A program made the position numbers and the translations under genes. A stretch of 64,000 nucleotides of DNA from Paenibacillus sp. R14(2021) (GTDB lineage: Bacteria; Bacillota; Bacilli; Paenibacillales; Paenibacillaceae). This document shows, piece after piece, positions 8,511 to 17,308 of this stretch. The stretch is from positions 2,825,501-2,889,500 of the forward strand of contig NZ_CP080269.1 in NCBI RefSeq assembly GCF_019431355.1, in the 5' to 3' direction. A model generated the notes under the pieces. It searched no databases. It worked only from the letters and a program-made list of their open reading frames with translations, and was not told the origin of the DNA. The stretch's first letter is position 1. Every line of letters starts with the position of its first letter.

Positions 8511-8873
8511 ATGAACCAGCTCGTCGCCATCTTGATTACGTTGTTTTTTCTCGGGCTCATCGTCTCCTTCACGGTAACGCATAAGCTGAAGGACCGCTAC
8601 GCGTTCCTATGGCTCGTGACCGCCATCGCCGGCGTCCTTGCCGCAGTCTGCATTCCGCTGCTGAACCGTTTCGCGCTTTGGATCGGTATCGCGTACATGC
8701 CGACCTTTGTTTTTCTCATCACCATCATATTCATCCTCGCGCTGCTCGTAAGGCAAACGATGAGCTTGTCCAAGCAATCCGATAAAATCAAGACGCTGAC
8801 GCAGGAGTTTGCCGTCATGGAGAAGCAGCTGCTAGAGCTCCGGCAGGCCGCGGAAGGACGTGAGCGGACATGA
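8511..8873 (+). CDS. DUF2304 domain-containing membrane protein
   Basis: A 120-residue protein with three hydrophobic segments (residues about 4-22, 33-52 and 60-80) followed by a charged, probably coiled-coil tail rich in Lys, Glu and Gln. The length and pattern, including LKDRYAFLWL after the first helix, match DUF2304, which commonly accompanies polyprenyl-phosphate glycosyltransferases. A scaffold or membrane-anchor role for the soluble GT2 partner is an inference. It starts 19 bp after that gene and overlaps the next gene by ATGA. Confidence 0.88.
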   Translation: MNQLVAILITLFFLGLIVSFTVTHKLKDRYAFLWLVTAIAGVLAAVCIPLLNRFALWIGIAYMPTFVFLITIIFILALLVRQTMSLSKQSDKIKTLTQEFAVMEKQLLELRQAAEGRERT

Positions 8874-9241
8874 ATCTTGTGCAATTCCTGCTCATTCTAG
8901 CGAACACGCTCATGCTCGTTACGGGGCAGTTTCTATGGAAATACGGATTGATGCAGCGGGAGAAGCCGTTCGAATCCCTCCGCACCATTCTGGAGCTCGT
9001 ATTCTCGCCGTATATTCTTGGCGGCTTGTTCATTTACGGCTGCGCAACGGTGCTGTGGCTCTTCATCGTCTCCAAGGTAGATCTCAGCCTGGCCTACCCC
9101 ATCCAAAGCTTGGCTTACATCATCTCCATCATTGGTGCGTATTATCTGTTCGGCGAATCGCTCTCCGCACTCAAAATCATCGGCTGCCTGCTGATCCTAG
9201 CCGGCGTCGCTTGCATCGGACTATCCGCCAGATACGCTTAA
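8870..9241 (+). CDS. EmrE/EamA-like small transporter (ArnE/F type)
   Basis: A 123-residue protein with four predicted transmembrane helices, the size of SMR-superfamily proteins. Signature-like segments include GQFLWKYGL in helix one and SLAYPIQSLAYIISIIGAYYLFGES in helices three and four. It lacks the membrane glutamate typical of multidrug SMR pumps and looks more like ArnE/ArnF, which help flip undecaprenyl-phosphate-linked aminosugars. Given its ATGA overlap with DUF2304 and its glycosyltransferase neighbours, translocation of the lipid-linked sugar is the best inference. A terminator follows. Confidence 0.83.
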   Translation: MNLVQFLLILANTLMLVTGQFLWKYGLMQREKPFESLRTILELVFSPYILGGLFIYGCATVLWLFIVSKVDLSLAYPIQSLAYIISIIGAYYLFGESLSALKIIGCLLILAGVACIGLSARYA

Positions 9242-9283
9242 AATGAAGGCTATGTTATGTCTTATTGTTGATTTTCAGCCAAA

Positions 9284-9314
9284 AGAAAAACCGCCCTTAT
9301 AAAGGCGGTTTATT
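9284..9314. terminator. Bidirectional terminator
   Basis: An AAACCGCC/GGCGGTTT stem with flanking A and T runs lies between the forward glycosylation operon and the leftward phosphotransferase gene, serving both. Confidence 0.8.
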
Positions 9315-9333
9315 AAGCTAAAGTATCGTTAGT

Positions 9334-10260
9334 TCAGAAGTTAATAGTAATACGTTCCCAGTACATAACTAAACCAGCGTGCATTTTTTGGTCTCCGCGA
9401 ATTACTCTTTTTAAATGTCTATTTGCCGACTCCAAAGAAGGGATATTTTGAAGAACGGGGATTAGTACCAGTTCAATCTGTGATAAGGTAATTATCGATT
9501 GGTATCCTTCTATGAACCATGATGACATAACCGCCTCATACCCCTCACTTTGCTGCAAAGAAAGCAAAAAAGTAGTTAAATCATATAACCTTGGTGCCAA
9601 ACGACAGCACTCAAAATCAATAATGCCTAATACATTTTCTCCGAGTGTCAACAGATTAACAGGTGCGAAATCTCCATGACAAGGCAGATGAGGCAGCAAA
9701 GAGTATGGCTCTTGGTTCAAAAACTTTTCAGCATTTTTCATGCGTTGCAGCAGGTTTTCAACGCTATCCCATAATCCTGGGTACTCTGATAACGTTTGTT
9801 CATTTATAATTTTTCTAAGTTCTTCAACATGTATCGTCTCATTACTGAATGTCTCGGTTAAGGGCTTCCACGGCAATTTACCCTTATACCCATCAACAGA
9901 GAGGTGATATTTAGCTAGTACTCTGCCCGCATCACGTATCAATTTTTCGTTATTTATATCGAATTTCGGGTCGGCATCAAGGTAGGGGAATATGCTAAAA
10001 TCCGTCCCGTTCGGCAGTCTAGCAAGGCCAAGCATCGGAACGATCAGATTATTTTTTTCCGCCGCCCATTTCAAAATCATTTGTTCTGCCTTCAGTTCGT
10101 CTACATTGCTGGAATATTGGGAAACTCTAATTCTATACTTACCTAGACTGGTCGTAAGCAAGTAATTATAGTTACTGAATCCACTAGACATTTTTATAAG
10201 TGTTTTCGGTGTTCCTAAAGGAAATTCTATTGACCCTAAATATTTTAGAATTAACTCCAT
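9334..10260 (-). CDS. Phosphotransferase of the APH/choline-kinase fold
   Basis: A 308-residue kinase-like protein. The catalytic loop is HGDFAPVNLL, the metal-binding motif follows as GIIDFECCRLAP, and the N-lobe contains MSSGFSNYNYLL, matching the P-loop-like region of the aminoglycoside phosphotransferase (Pfam APH) superfamily. The substrate is open: drug, homoserine, thiamine or a sugar are all possible. Starts at 10281 (GTG), 10272 (GTG) and 10260 (ATG) are possible; I chose 10260, with GGTGG 5 nt upstream. The gene is clearly richer in A and T than its neighbours, and codons such as ATA and TTA are frequent, which suggests horizontal acquisition. Confidence 0.85.
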   Translation of the reverse strand: MELILKYLGSIEFPLGTPKTLIKMSSGFSNYNYLLTTSLGKYRIRVSQYSSNVDELKAEQMILKWAAEKNNLIVPMLGLARLPNGTDFSIFPYLDADPKFDINNEKLIRDAGRVLAKYHLSVDGYKGKLPWKPLTETFSNETIHVEELRKIINEQTLSEYPGLWDSVENLLQRMKNAEKFLNQEPYSLLPHLPCHGDFAPVNLLTLGENVLGIIDFECCRLAPRLYDLTTFLLSLQQSEGYEAVMSSWFIEGYQSIITLSQIELVLIPVLQNIPSLESANRHLKRVIRGDQKMHAGLVMYWERITINF

Positions 10261-10385
10261 TGATTCCACCAGTAAAATCACCCTTTACGTTAAACTGCCC
10301 AATAGCTCAACAGTAAGCCATCCGTCGAAGTCTGGCGTTTGTATACTTCACAGAAAACAGGCATGAAGACAACAACATGTTTCTC

Positions 10386-10559
10386 TTATTCGACGTTGTG
10401 TTCTCGTATTCCTTGCTGTCGAGATAGCGGAACCACGCCAGGTAATGCTCCAAATACTTGGTTGCTACCCTTGGTTTCTGATTGCAAAATGAGAATAAGC
10501 TGTTGCTTGTCCTTACTGTCCAAGCCCTTTGCGAGTTTTATCATTTCCTTAAATTCCAT
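10386..10559 (-). CDS. Doubtful small ORF (57 aa)
   Basis: An ORF of 57 codons beginning MEFKEMIKLAKGLDSKDK, the sort of amphipathic start seen in small regulatory or antitoxin-like proteins, and ending in a less structured stretch that may be read out of frame. GGAG lies 11 nt before the ATG and sits in the loop of a perfect 10-bp inverted repeat. The ORF is open further, to 10622. No family is recognised, and this could be a remnant of a longer gene. Confidence 0.35.
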   Translation of the reverse strand: MEFKEMIKLAKGLDSKDKQQLILILQSETKGSNQVFGALPGVVPLSRQQGIREHNVE

Positions 10560-10592
10560 AGGGTAATCAGCTCCGAGCCATATGATTACCCT
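10560..10592 (-). promoter_or_regulatory. Perfect inverted repeat over the RBS of the small ORF
   Basis: Arms AGGGTAATCA (10560-10569) and TGATTACCCT (10583-10592) are perfect complements around a 13-nt loop that carries the GGAG. It touches the ATG at 10559, so it could be an operator or an RNA hairpin controlling translation. Confidence 0.5.
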
Positions 10593-10656
10593 CATTATAG
10601 AACAGATGTTCGAGAACTTCAAATATCAACAATGAAATTTAACATAGCCTAAACGA

Positions 10657-10721
10657 TAAAAGCACGATCCTCCTCAGCTGCTTGCACGCGAAGCGCAGCT
10701 TTTGACCGGATCGTGCTTTTG
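10657..10721. terminator. Intrinsic terminator between AT-rich patch and dsbA-like gene
   Basis: An outer stem AAAGCACGATCC/GGATCGTGCTTT encloses an inner AGCTGC/GCAGCT hairpin. T runs occur on both strands, so it may act for the leftward dsbA-like gene and for anything reading rightward. Confidence 0.75.
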
Positions 10722-10787
10722 TGTTTTGCAGCGAAGCTGCGGATCGAATGGCTGCCTATAATCAATCCACTGGCCGCATCCTGGCTG

Positions 10788-11516
10788 CTACGCGTCTTCT
10801 TCGCCGATGCCGCAGGCATCATCCGAGCATACTTGTCCCGTGGTGCGGTCCGTCGAGGACGGATCCAGAATAATCAATGGCTTGACCTCTTCCCAGCTCT
10901 TGTTCAGCACATCGAGGAAAACATCGCTTTGCTGCGCGCCGGCTACCGCATATTTGCGGTTAATCACGAAGAACGGCACGCCTGTTGCGCCAAGCTGCGA
11001 GGCTTCCGAGCATTCCGCCTGCACCTCTGTCGTAAATTCGTCACCGTTCAGCACATCACGAGCCTCATCGGGATTCAAGCCGATTTCCGCCGCGATGCCG
11101 ACAAGCGTATCCAGCTCGCCGATATGCTTAGAATCGGTAAAATACGCTTTGAACAGCAGCTCCGCAGCCTCTGTCCGTTTCCCGTAACGTCCGGCATAAT
11201 GGATTAACCGATGCGCGTCCAGCGAATTCGCCGGAACCGCATGCTCGAAATTGTACGTCAATCCAAGCTCCGCCGCCTGTTGAACGAGGTTCTCATGCAT
11301 CGCGATGGAGCGCTCTCGGCTGACGCCGTATTTCGCGGCTACATGGCCGTACGCGTCCTCCTTCGGATATTTCTCCGCGCTCGGATCCAATTGAAAACTC
11401 CGATACACAATCTCGATTTCGTCTTTATGCGCAAAATCCGCGAGTCCCGCTTCGAACCGGCGTTTTCCGATATAACAGAACGGACAGGCGATATCCGACC
11501 ATATTTCCACTTTCAT
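10788..11516 (-). CDS. FrnE-type DsbA family oxidoreductase
   Basis: A 242-residue thioredoxin-fold protein with a helical insertion, as in DsbA-like FrnE and 2-hydroxychromene-2-carboxylate isomerases. The active-site motif CPFC occurs at residues 11-14 (WSDIACPFCYIGKRRFE), and the cis-proline segment is GATGVPFFVINRKYAVAGAQ. No signal peptide is present, so it acts in the cytoplasm, probably in thiol-disulfide exchange or stress tolerance. The ATG at 11516 has AAGGAG 13 nt upstream; a GTG at 11528 is too close to that site. The C-terminus ends in a short tail with two cysteines (VCSDDACG). Confidence 0.88.
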   Translation of the reverse strand: MKVEIWSDIACPFCYIGKRRFEAGLADFAHKDEIEIVYRSFQLDPSAEKYPKEDAYGHVAAKYGVSRERSIAMHENLVQQAAELGLTYNFEHAVPANSLDAHRLIHYAGRYGKRTEAAELLFKAYFTDSKHIGELDTLVGIAAEIGLNPDEARDVLNGDEFTTEVQAECSEASQLGATGVPFFVINRKYAVAGAQQSDVFLDVLNKSWEEVKPLIILDPSSTDRTTGQVCSDDACGIGEEDA

Positions 11517-11548
11517 GACTTGCTGCACACTCCTTTAGGGATAAGAAG

Positions 11549-11579
11549 AAAGCCCTGGAGCTCCTGCTCCAAGGGCTTC
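11549..11579 (-). terminator. Intrinsic terminator of the YghZ-like gene
   Basis: Read leftward, AAGCCCTTGGAGC and GCTCCAGGGCTT pair across a short loop and are followed by TTCTTCTT. It lies between the two leftward genes, so they are separate transcripts. Confidence 0.8.
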
Positions 11580-11585
11580 TACACC

Positions 11586-12581
11586 TTATGAACGTAAAAT
11601 CGCTTCGATGCCCGCAAGCTCTTCGTTCGTAAATGAAAGATTGCGCAGCGCTGCAACGTTGTCTTCGATTTGGGTGACGCGGCTCGCGCCGATCAATGCC
11701 GAGGTCACGCGGCCCCCGCGAAGCACCCAAGCCAGCGCCAGCTGTGCAAGCGATTGGCCGCGCTCTGCTGCGATCGCGTTCAGCTTCTGCAGCTTAGCTA
11801 CAACTGCCGGCGTGACAGCAGTTTCCTGCAGGGCTCCCGTGGAGCTGGCTGCGCGGGAATCGCCTGGAATGCTGCCGCCCAAATACTTGTTCGTCAGCAA
11901 GCCTTGCGCAAGCGGACAGAACGCGATGCTGCCGACTCCGTTCTCTTGCAGCACATCCTGCAGGCCGTCCTCCACCCAGCGGTCGAACATGTTGTAGCTC
12001 GGCTGGTGGATGACAAGCGGCGTGCCGAGCTTGTTCATGATGGCGATCGCTTCCGCCGTTTTCTCCGCGCTGTAGCTGGAAATCCCAACGTACAACGCTT
12101 TGCCGGAGCGGACCATATGATCGAGCGCGCCCATCGTTTCTTCGAGCGGCGTATCCGGGTCGAAGCGGTGCGAGTAGAAAATATCGACGTATTCCAGGTT
12201 CATCCGCTTCAGGCTCTGCTCCAGACTCGCCATCAAATATTTGCGCGAGCCCCACTCGCCATATGGACCCGGCCACATATAATAGCCGGCCTTGGATGAA
12301 ATAATCATTTCATCGCGGTACGGCTTGAAGTCCGACTGCATCATCCGGCCGAACATTTCCTCCGCGGAGCCCGCTGGCGGACCATAGTTGTTGGCCAAAT
12401 CGAAATGGGTAATGCCGAGGTCAAACGCACGGTGAAGCATGGCGCGTCCGTTCTCGAACGTATCCACGCCGCCGAAATTATGCCAAAGTCCAAGGGAGAT
12501 CGCGGGCAGCTTAAGTCCCGACCGTCCAACCCGGTTGTATGTCATCGATGCATATCGTTCTTGGTTTGCTGCGTATACCAC
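11586..12581 (-). CDS. Aldo/keto reductase (YghZ/GpR-like)
   Basis: A 331-residue NADPH-dependent TIM-barrel oxidoreductase, close in pattern to E. coli YghZ (L-glyceraldehyde-3-phosphate reductase) and Kv-channel-beta-like AKRs. The catalytic tetrad is seen as Asp and Tyr in FDLANNYGPP, Lys in IISSKAGYYMWPG and His in DIFYSHRFDP. The start is a GTG at 12581: AAGGAG lies 8 nt upstream, and the resulting N-terminus (VYAANQERYASMTYNRVG) matches the family. It is probably monocistronic, with a terminator after it. Likely role: detoxification of aldehydes such as methylglyoxal; substrate not proven. Confidence 0.9.
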   Translation of the reverse strand: MVYAANQERYASMTYNRVGRSGLKLPAISLGLWHNFGGVDTFENGRAMLHRAFDLGITHFDLANNYGPPAGSAEEMFGRMMQSDFKPYRDEMIISSKAGYYMWPGPYGEWGSRKYLMASLEQSLKRMNLEYVDIFYSHRFDPDTPLEETMGALDHMVRSGKALYVGISSYSAEKTAEAIAIMNKLGTPLVIHQPSYNMFDRWVEDGLQDVLQENGVGSIAFCPLAQGLLTNKYLGGSIPGDSRAASSTGALQETAVTPAVVAKLQKLNAIAAERGQSLAQLALAWVLRGGRVTSALIGASRVTQIEDNVAALRNLSFTNEELAGIEAILRS

Positions 12582-12648
12582 TTCTATCTCTCCTTCGCGA
12601 ATCGATTTGATCATGCCTCTTCCATCTTACACCAGTGTACCTGCTGGC

Positions 12649-14466
12649 TCAAGCTTGTCCGACCGGTACCAGCGGCATCGTGTAGAACTCGGCCGCGCGC
12701 TGTTCTCCCTTGCCGCCGCCGCTGTAAATAACGATGAGCAGCGTTTCTTCTGCCTTAGACACGACGCCTTCCGCAAGATATCGCTTCAAATCGAACGGCA
12801 GCCGTTCAATGACGGCGTGCTTCTGCAGCTCCTTCTCATTCAAGCCGCGGGCGGCGAACGACTCCGATACGTCCAGTGGACGGTCCGCAAGCCGCTTCAT
12901 CCAGCTGCTCCACTCGTCCTTCTCCATGCTGAAGTCCCACCATACTTTGCGCGGTTTGTAGTTGTGGCCCAGGAAGTAATCCAGCTTCATTAGACCAAGC
13001 GCCGTTTCGAGCTGCCATTCGCCGCTGTTCTGGTTCTCCGGCTGATGAATGTACGCTTCCGAAAGGAACATCCACAGACGCGAAAACAAATCCTCCAGCT
13101 GATGGCCGATCTTCTGCCAGCCGCGCCCTTCCCAGAAGTCGCCGAACAGCTGGAAGAAATCGAAGGCCGAAGGAAATGCCCGCTCGATTAGATAGAGCAG
13201 GGCATGGTCCATCCGGTGCGCGTTCCAATATTTCTCCAGCACGTCCTCGACGCGCTTGATGCGAACGATATCGGAGAACGGCAAAATATCATTGCCCAAA
13301 ATCTCATACGGTGCTTTATCCATATAAATATAGCCGTGCTTCTTCGCATCAATCCGCATGCCGGTACCGCGCAGCATCTTAAGGAAGCCGAGCTGCAGTT
13401 CTTCCGGCCGCAGCGCAAACACATCATTAAACGTAGTGCGGAACGAGTCGTAGTTCTCGTGCGGCAAGCCGGCGATCAAATCGAGATGCTGATCGATCTT
13501 CCCGCTTTCCTTGACCTTCATGACCGTCCGCGACAGCTTCATAAAATTCTGGCGGCGCTGCACGGCTTCGTTCGTAAGATCATTGGTCGACTGGACACCG
13601 ATCTCGAAGCGGAAAATGCCGGGCGGTGCATGCTCCGACAAGTAATCCAGCACCTCGGGACGCATAATGTCGGCCGTGATTTCAAACTGGAAGACACAGC
13701 CGCGATGATTCTCGATCAGAAACTTGAAAATTTCGAGTGCATAGTCGCGCTTAATGTTGAACGTGCGATCGACGAACTTGATCAGCTTCGCACCGGCATC
13801 GATCAAATACAGAATATCGGACTTCGTTCGCTCCATGTCGAAGTAACGGACGCCGACCTCGATGCTCGATAAGCAGAACTGGCAGCTGAACGGACACCCC
13901 CGGCTCGTTTCGAAATAAACGACGCGGCTGCCGAGACTCTTCACATCTTCCGCAAACCGGTGCGGAGACGGCAGCTTCGCCAGGTCCAGCTTCGGACGCG
14001 GCGGATTGACGATCGTCTCGATCCTCCCGTCGCCGTGCTCTTTGCGGTACGCAAGCCCGAACACCATATGAAACTTGCAGGAATCCGACAGCTCTGTCAG
14101 CAGATGATGGAACGTTTCCTCGCCTTCGCCGACGACGATATAATCGACCTGCGGGAGCCGCTCCATCCAGCCCGTTGTGTCATAGCTGACCTCGGGACCG
14201 CCTAAGACGATGCGAAGCTCGGGTTTGATTTTGCGCAGCATATCGATGACCGTAATCGTCTCTTCAATATTCCAAATATAGCAGGAGAAACCTACGACAT
14301 CCGGGTTATGCGCGAATAGATCCGCTACGATGTTCATCGCCGGGTCTTTGATCGTGTATTCAGCAATATCAATGTCAAAATCCTTCTCGCTGAACGCTTT
14401 CAAGCAGCGCAAAGCCAGCGAGGTGTGTATATATTTGGCGTTCAACGTCGCCAGTACGACTTTCAT
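12649..14466 (-). CDS. B12-binding radical SAM protein with DUF4080
   Basis: A 605-residue, three-part enzyme. Residues about 1-140 form a cobalamin-binding Rossmann domain (VVLATLNAKYIHTSLALRC, then VGFSCYIWNIEETI). The radical SAM core follows, with cysteines in TSRGCPFSCQFCLSSIE (CX3CX2C). The C-terminal third matches DUF4080. Class B radical SAM enzymes typically perform methylations or rearrangements; this subfamily's substrate is unknown. GAAGGA 9 nt before the ATG at 14466 fixes the start; the open frame to 14655 is not used. It stands alone between two terminators or gaps. Confidence 0.9.
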   Translation of the reverse strand: MKVVLATLNAKYIHTSLALRCLKAFSEKDFDIDIAEYTIKDPAMNIVADLFAHNPDVVGFSCYIWNIEETITVIDMLRKIKPELRIVLGGPEVSYDTTGWMERLPQVDYIVVGEGEETFHHLLTELSDSCKFHMVFGLAYRKEHGDGRIETIVNPPRPKLDLAKLPSPHRFAEDVKSLGSRVVYFETSRGCPFSCQFCLSSIEVGVRYFDMERTKSDILYLIDAGAKLIKFVDRTFNIKRDYALEIFKFLIENHRGCVFQFEITADIMRPEVLDYLSEHAPPGIFRFEIGVQSTNDLTNEAVQRRQNFMKLSRTVMKVKESGKIDQHLDLIAGLPHENYDSFRTTFNDVFALRPEELQLGFLKMLRGTGMRIDAKKHGYIYMDKAPYEILGNDILPFSDIVRIKRVEDVLEKYWNAHRMDHALLYLIERAFPSAFDFFQLFGDFWEGRGWQKIGHQLEDLFSRLWMFLSEAYIHQPENQNSGEWQLETALGLMKLDYFLGHNYKPRKVWWDFSMEKDEWSSWMKRLADRPLDVSESFAARGLNEKELQKHAVIERLPFDLKRYLAEGVVSKAEETLLIVIYSGGGKGEQRAAEFYTMPLVPVGQA

Positions 14467-14524
14467 CCGGTTCATTCCTTCGCCTTGCAAATTAGGACCA
14501 GTTTCCATTGTAACGAAATTTTGA

Positions 14525-14573
14525 ACAAAAAAGAAGAGCAGCCCCCGGTCGCTAGACACGGTTACTGCTCTTC
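14525..14573 (-). terminator. Intrinsic terminator of the stalked protease gene
   Basis: Read leftward, GAAGAGCAG pairs with CTGCTCTTC and is followed by TTTTTTGTT. It directly follows the stop of the gene at 14586-16118. Confidence 0.85.
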
Positions 14574-14585
14574 CGCTCGCTTTCG

Positions 14586-16118
14586 CTACGCGCGCACTTT
14601 CACGAAAACTTTCTCTTTGCCTTGGAATTCGATGACCGGGAAACGAACGCGCCACGTTCCGTCGCCTACAGCCGTTACTTCATTGTCCGCAAAATCGCGC
14701 GGCTTGAAGGTGAACACTTGATCGTAGTAGACGGTCAGCTGAATCTTCTCGTCCGGCAGCATCTTGTGCAGCTTATAGCCGGTATCGATTGCCCAGTAGC
14801 GCATATCGTCGCTCGCCGAGCCGCCATACAGCATGTAGAAAGCCGGGTCGATGACTGCGTTAATGACAAGCCAGCCTTCCGCATCTCGGGTCACTTCGAA
14901 TTTCTTGAGCTCCGTCGTACCTTGCGAAGATTGAATCTGAGCAAATTCCTTCTCCATTAGCTCGCGGATCGTATCGGTAGAAGCGCCAGCGAGCGAATCT
15001 GGCAGCTGCTTCGGCAGGAATTCGATCTTAGCAGGCGGGCTGTCCTCGATATCATAGAGCAGCATCATGATGTTCATCGATGAAACCGCGAAGTTCAAAT
15101 CCGCCTGAGTGGATTCGATCCCCGCAGCGGTAATGCCGATCAGCTGGCCGTAATCGTTGAACAAGCCGCCGCCGGAGCTGCCATGATCGATCGGCACGCT
15201 GATCTGGTAATAGTCCGCACCGTCATACATAAAATTGCTGATAACGCCATCGGAAATCGTATTTTGAAAGCCAAGCGGGCTGCCGATCGCGACGACGTGA
15301 TCGCCCTTCGACGCGCCAACGCCAATTGTGACAGGCTTAATGTTAAGCGGGGTCTTCGTCTTCACGACTGCCAAATCATAATTCTCGTTATAGCCGACAA
15401 TACCCTGCAGCTCCACTTGCTTGCCATTCAACAGCGTAATGCTGCCTTTGGCTGTGTCGACAATGACATGGTAGTTCGTCAATATTTCATCCTCACCGAT
15501 GACAACGCCGCTTCCTTGGCCGACGTCCGTTGTAACCATCACGACTTTGCCGTCATTCATGTCCACGATTTGCTTCGTCGACAGCTTCGGCTGATTCGCC
15601 AGCTCTTCTTTCTCCTCTTCTTCCTGCAAATGCTTCGCAATTGCTTCGGCCGAAGTAATGCGAATGATTCCTTTCGCCAGATCGGACTGCACGTCCGCGC
15701 CCAAGGCTTCTGCTACGAAACGAAGCGGAACCATCGTCGCGCCATTGATTTGCTGCGGCGCTTCGGGCAGCGCGATCGTACTTCCGTTCTTGACGGCTCG
15801 TTTCGAACCGATCTGCAGGGAGATCGTGGTACGTCCCTTCACGGCCAGAATGGTCTTCGTAGCCGGCTCCCAGGTGACGCTAGAATTCAGCGCCTTGAAG
15901 ATTTCGCGCATCGGCACGAACGTGGTTCCCTTGAGCTGAAGCGGCGAAGGGTTAAGCGAGAGCTTGGCGCCGTCGACGAAGACGGCGGTCACTTTCGCGT
16001 GCGTCGTTGCGGCTGCTGCCGTGCTCGGCGCTCCGAGAATGGAAACCGGGGTCAAAATAAGTCCAGCGGCTAGTACGGATGAGAGCATCATTTGCTTCCA
16101 ATCAATTTTCCAATTCAC
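14586..16118 (-). CDS. HtrA-like serine protease with copper-amine-oxidase-N stalk
   Basis: A 510-residue secreted or surface protease. A signal peptide (residues about 5-35, ending near AAAATTHAK) is followed by two tandem copper-amine-oxidase N-terminal repeats (VFVDGAKLSLNPSPLQL; TTFVPMREIFKAL; TMVPLRFVAEALGADV), a Glu-rich linker, and a trypsin-like S1C domain. The catalytic triad is His in LTNYHVIVDT, Asp in NENYDLAVVK and Ser in DHGSSGGGLF. The final 130 residues match nothing I recognise, and no PDZ domain is evident. The start is a GTG at 16118 with GGAGG 8 nt upstream. The stalk domain probably anchors or spaces the protease in the cell wall; it is widely used in Paenibacillus. Confidence 0.9.
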   Translation of the reverse strand: MNWKIDWKQMMLSSVLAAGLILTPVSILGAPSTAAAATTHAKVTAVFVDGAKLSLNPSPLQLKGTTFVPMREIFKALNSSVTWEPATKTILAVKGRTTISLQIGSKRAVKNGSTIALPEAPQQINGATMVPLRFVAEALGADVQSDLAKGIIRITSAEAIAKHLQEEEEKEELANQPKLSTKQIVDMNDGKVVMVTTDVGQGSGVVIGEDEILTNYHVIVDTAKGSITLLNGKQVELQGIVGYNENYDLAVVKTKTPLNIKPVTIGVGASKGDHVVAIGSPLGFQNTISDGVISNFMYDGADYYQISVPIDHGSSGGGLFNDYGQLIGITAAGIESTQADLNFAVSSMNIMMLLYDIEDSPPAKIEFLPKQLPDSLAGASTDTIRELMEKEFAQIQSSQGTTELKKFEVTRDAEGWLVINAVIDPAFYMLYGGSASDDMRYWAIDTGYKLHKMLPDEKIQLTVYYDQVFTFKPRDFADNEVTAVGDGTWRVRFPVIEFQGKEKVFVKVRA

Positions 16119-16258
16119 GCTTATTTCCTCCAATAATCTCCTAAATCTTGCGTCATTTCATCGTATCACTGCGACTCTATTTTGTCTATGAATTCAAGAT
16201 GAAGATCGTACTAGTTTTATAGGCAGAAGGATACACAGCAAGCCGTTCAGCCGAAGAC

Positions 16259-17140
16259 TTACTGCTGCTTGAATTCTGTGGGCGTCAGTCCTGTCTCCTC
16301 TTTGAAATTGCGCGAGAAATAGTGGACGCTTGCGTAGCCCAGCCGTTCCGCGATGATTTCCATCTTCTCTCCGCTCAGCAGATAATATTTGGCCTTGCGG
16401 ATGCGCTGCGATATGAGATACTGCTTCGGATTCTCGCCGGTGCACTTGCGGAACAACGATGAGAAATAAATGACGTGATAGCCGCACAGGGCAGCAAGCT
16501 CGCCAACGGCCCAGTTTCGTTCAGGCTCCATATGAATCGCATGAAGCGCAGGCTCGATCTTGCTCTGCTCCACGGACTTGGGCCGATCGGACAGCTGACC
16601 GCGGACCAGCATCAGAATGAGCTCCGTCAGCAGCGACCGCAGCAGCATCGTATAGCCGGGCTGTTCGTTCATATACTCTCTGACGATCCGCATCAGAATC
16701 GGGTCGAGACCCTGGACGGCCATCCTCGGAGGCAGTTCCAGCTGCTCGTCCTCCGTAATGGACAGCATGTAGCGAGGGCGCTCGCTTCCCTGCAGCTGAT
16801 CCGCTGTGCTGGTATGGATCGAGAATGCCGGATGGACGGGAACCGGCGATGGTTGAATGAAGTTGAAATGAATGCCGATGAATACGGTCTCCTGCAGCAC
16901 CCTAATCGCATGCGGGCAATGAGGGCCGTACAATGCGCACTCTCCGGGGGCCAGCGTAATGACCTCATCTCCGACGGCAACTTCCGCCTGGCCGGACAAT
17001 ACATAGAATAGCTGAAAGTCTGGGATCAGGCGCGGCCCCCAATAGACGGAAGGCTCCACCTCGGCGTGGCTGGCAAAATTAACGGTCGGCAGCAGCTCTT
17101 CGAGCGTGCCGATATGTACATCCCGATTACTCAGGCCCAT
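16259..17140 (-). CDS. AraC family regulator with cupin sensor domain
   Basis: A 293-residue transcription factor. The N-terminal half is a cupin-like sensor (GQAEVAVGDEVITLAPGECALYGP). The C-terminal 100 residues carry the two helix-turn-helix motifs, including the family signature IAERLGYASVHYFSRNFKEETGLTPTEF. Such proteins usually sense a sugar or small metabolite. It is transcribed divergently from the phytanoyl-CoA-dioxygenase-like gene at 17309, which is the most likely target. AAGGGAG lies 10 nt before the ATG. Confidence 0.9.
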   Translation of the reverse strand: MGLSNRDVHIGTLEELLPTVNFASHAEVEPSVYWGPRLIPDFQLFYVLSGQAEVAVGDEVITLAPGECALYGPHCPHAIRVLQETVFIGIHFNFIQPSPVPVHPAFSIHTSTADQLQGSERPRYMLSITEDEQLELPPRMAVQGLDPILMRIVREYMNEQPGYTMLLRSLLTELILMLVRGQLSDRPKSVEQSKIEPALHAIHMEPERNWAVGELAALCGYHVIYFSSLFRKCTGENPKQYLISQRIRKAKYYLLSGEKMEIIAERLGYASVHYFSRNFKEETGLTPTEFKQQ

Positions 17141-17308
17141 ACGGAAAACACTCCCTTCTCACAGCCCTCATCATCATTGGTTTGAAAGGATATTAGAAAA
17201 GTGCAAAGCCCTGTTTCGTCTGTGTAAATACACCGCTTTCATGATGAAGTATGCTTAACTCACAGCCAATACGATTCACATGTTATGGACACAGAGAGGA
17301 TTGATTCT

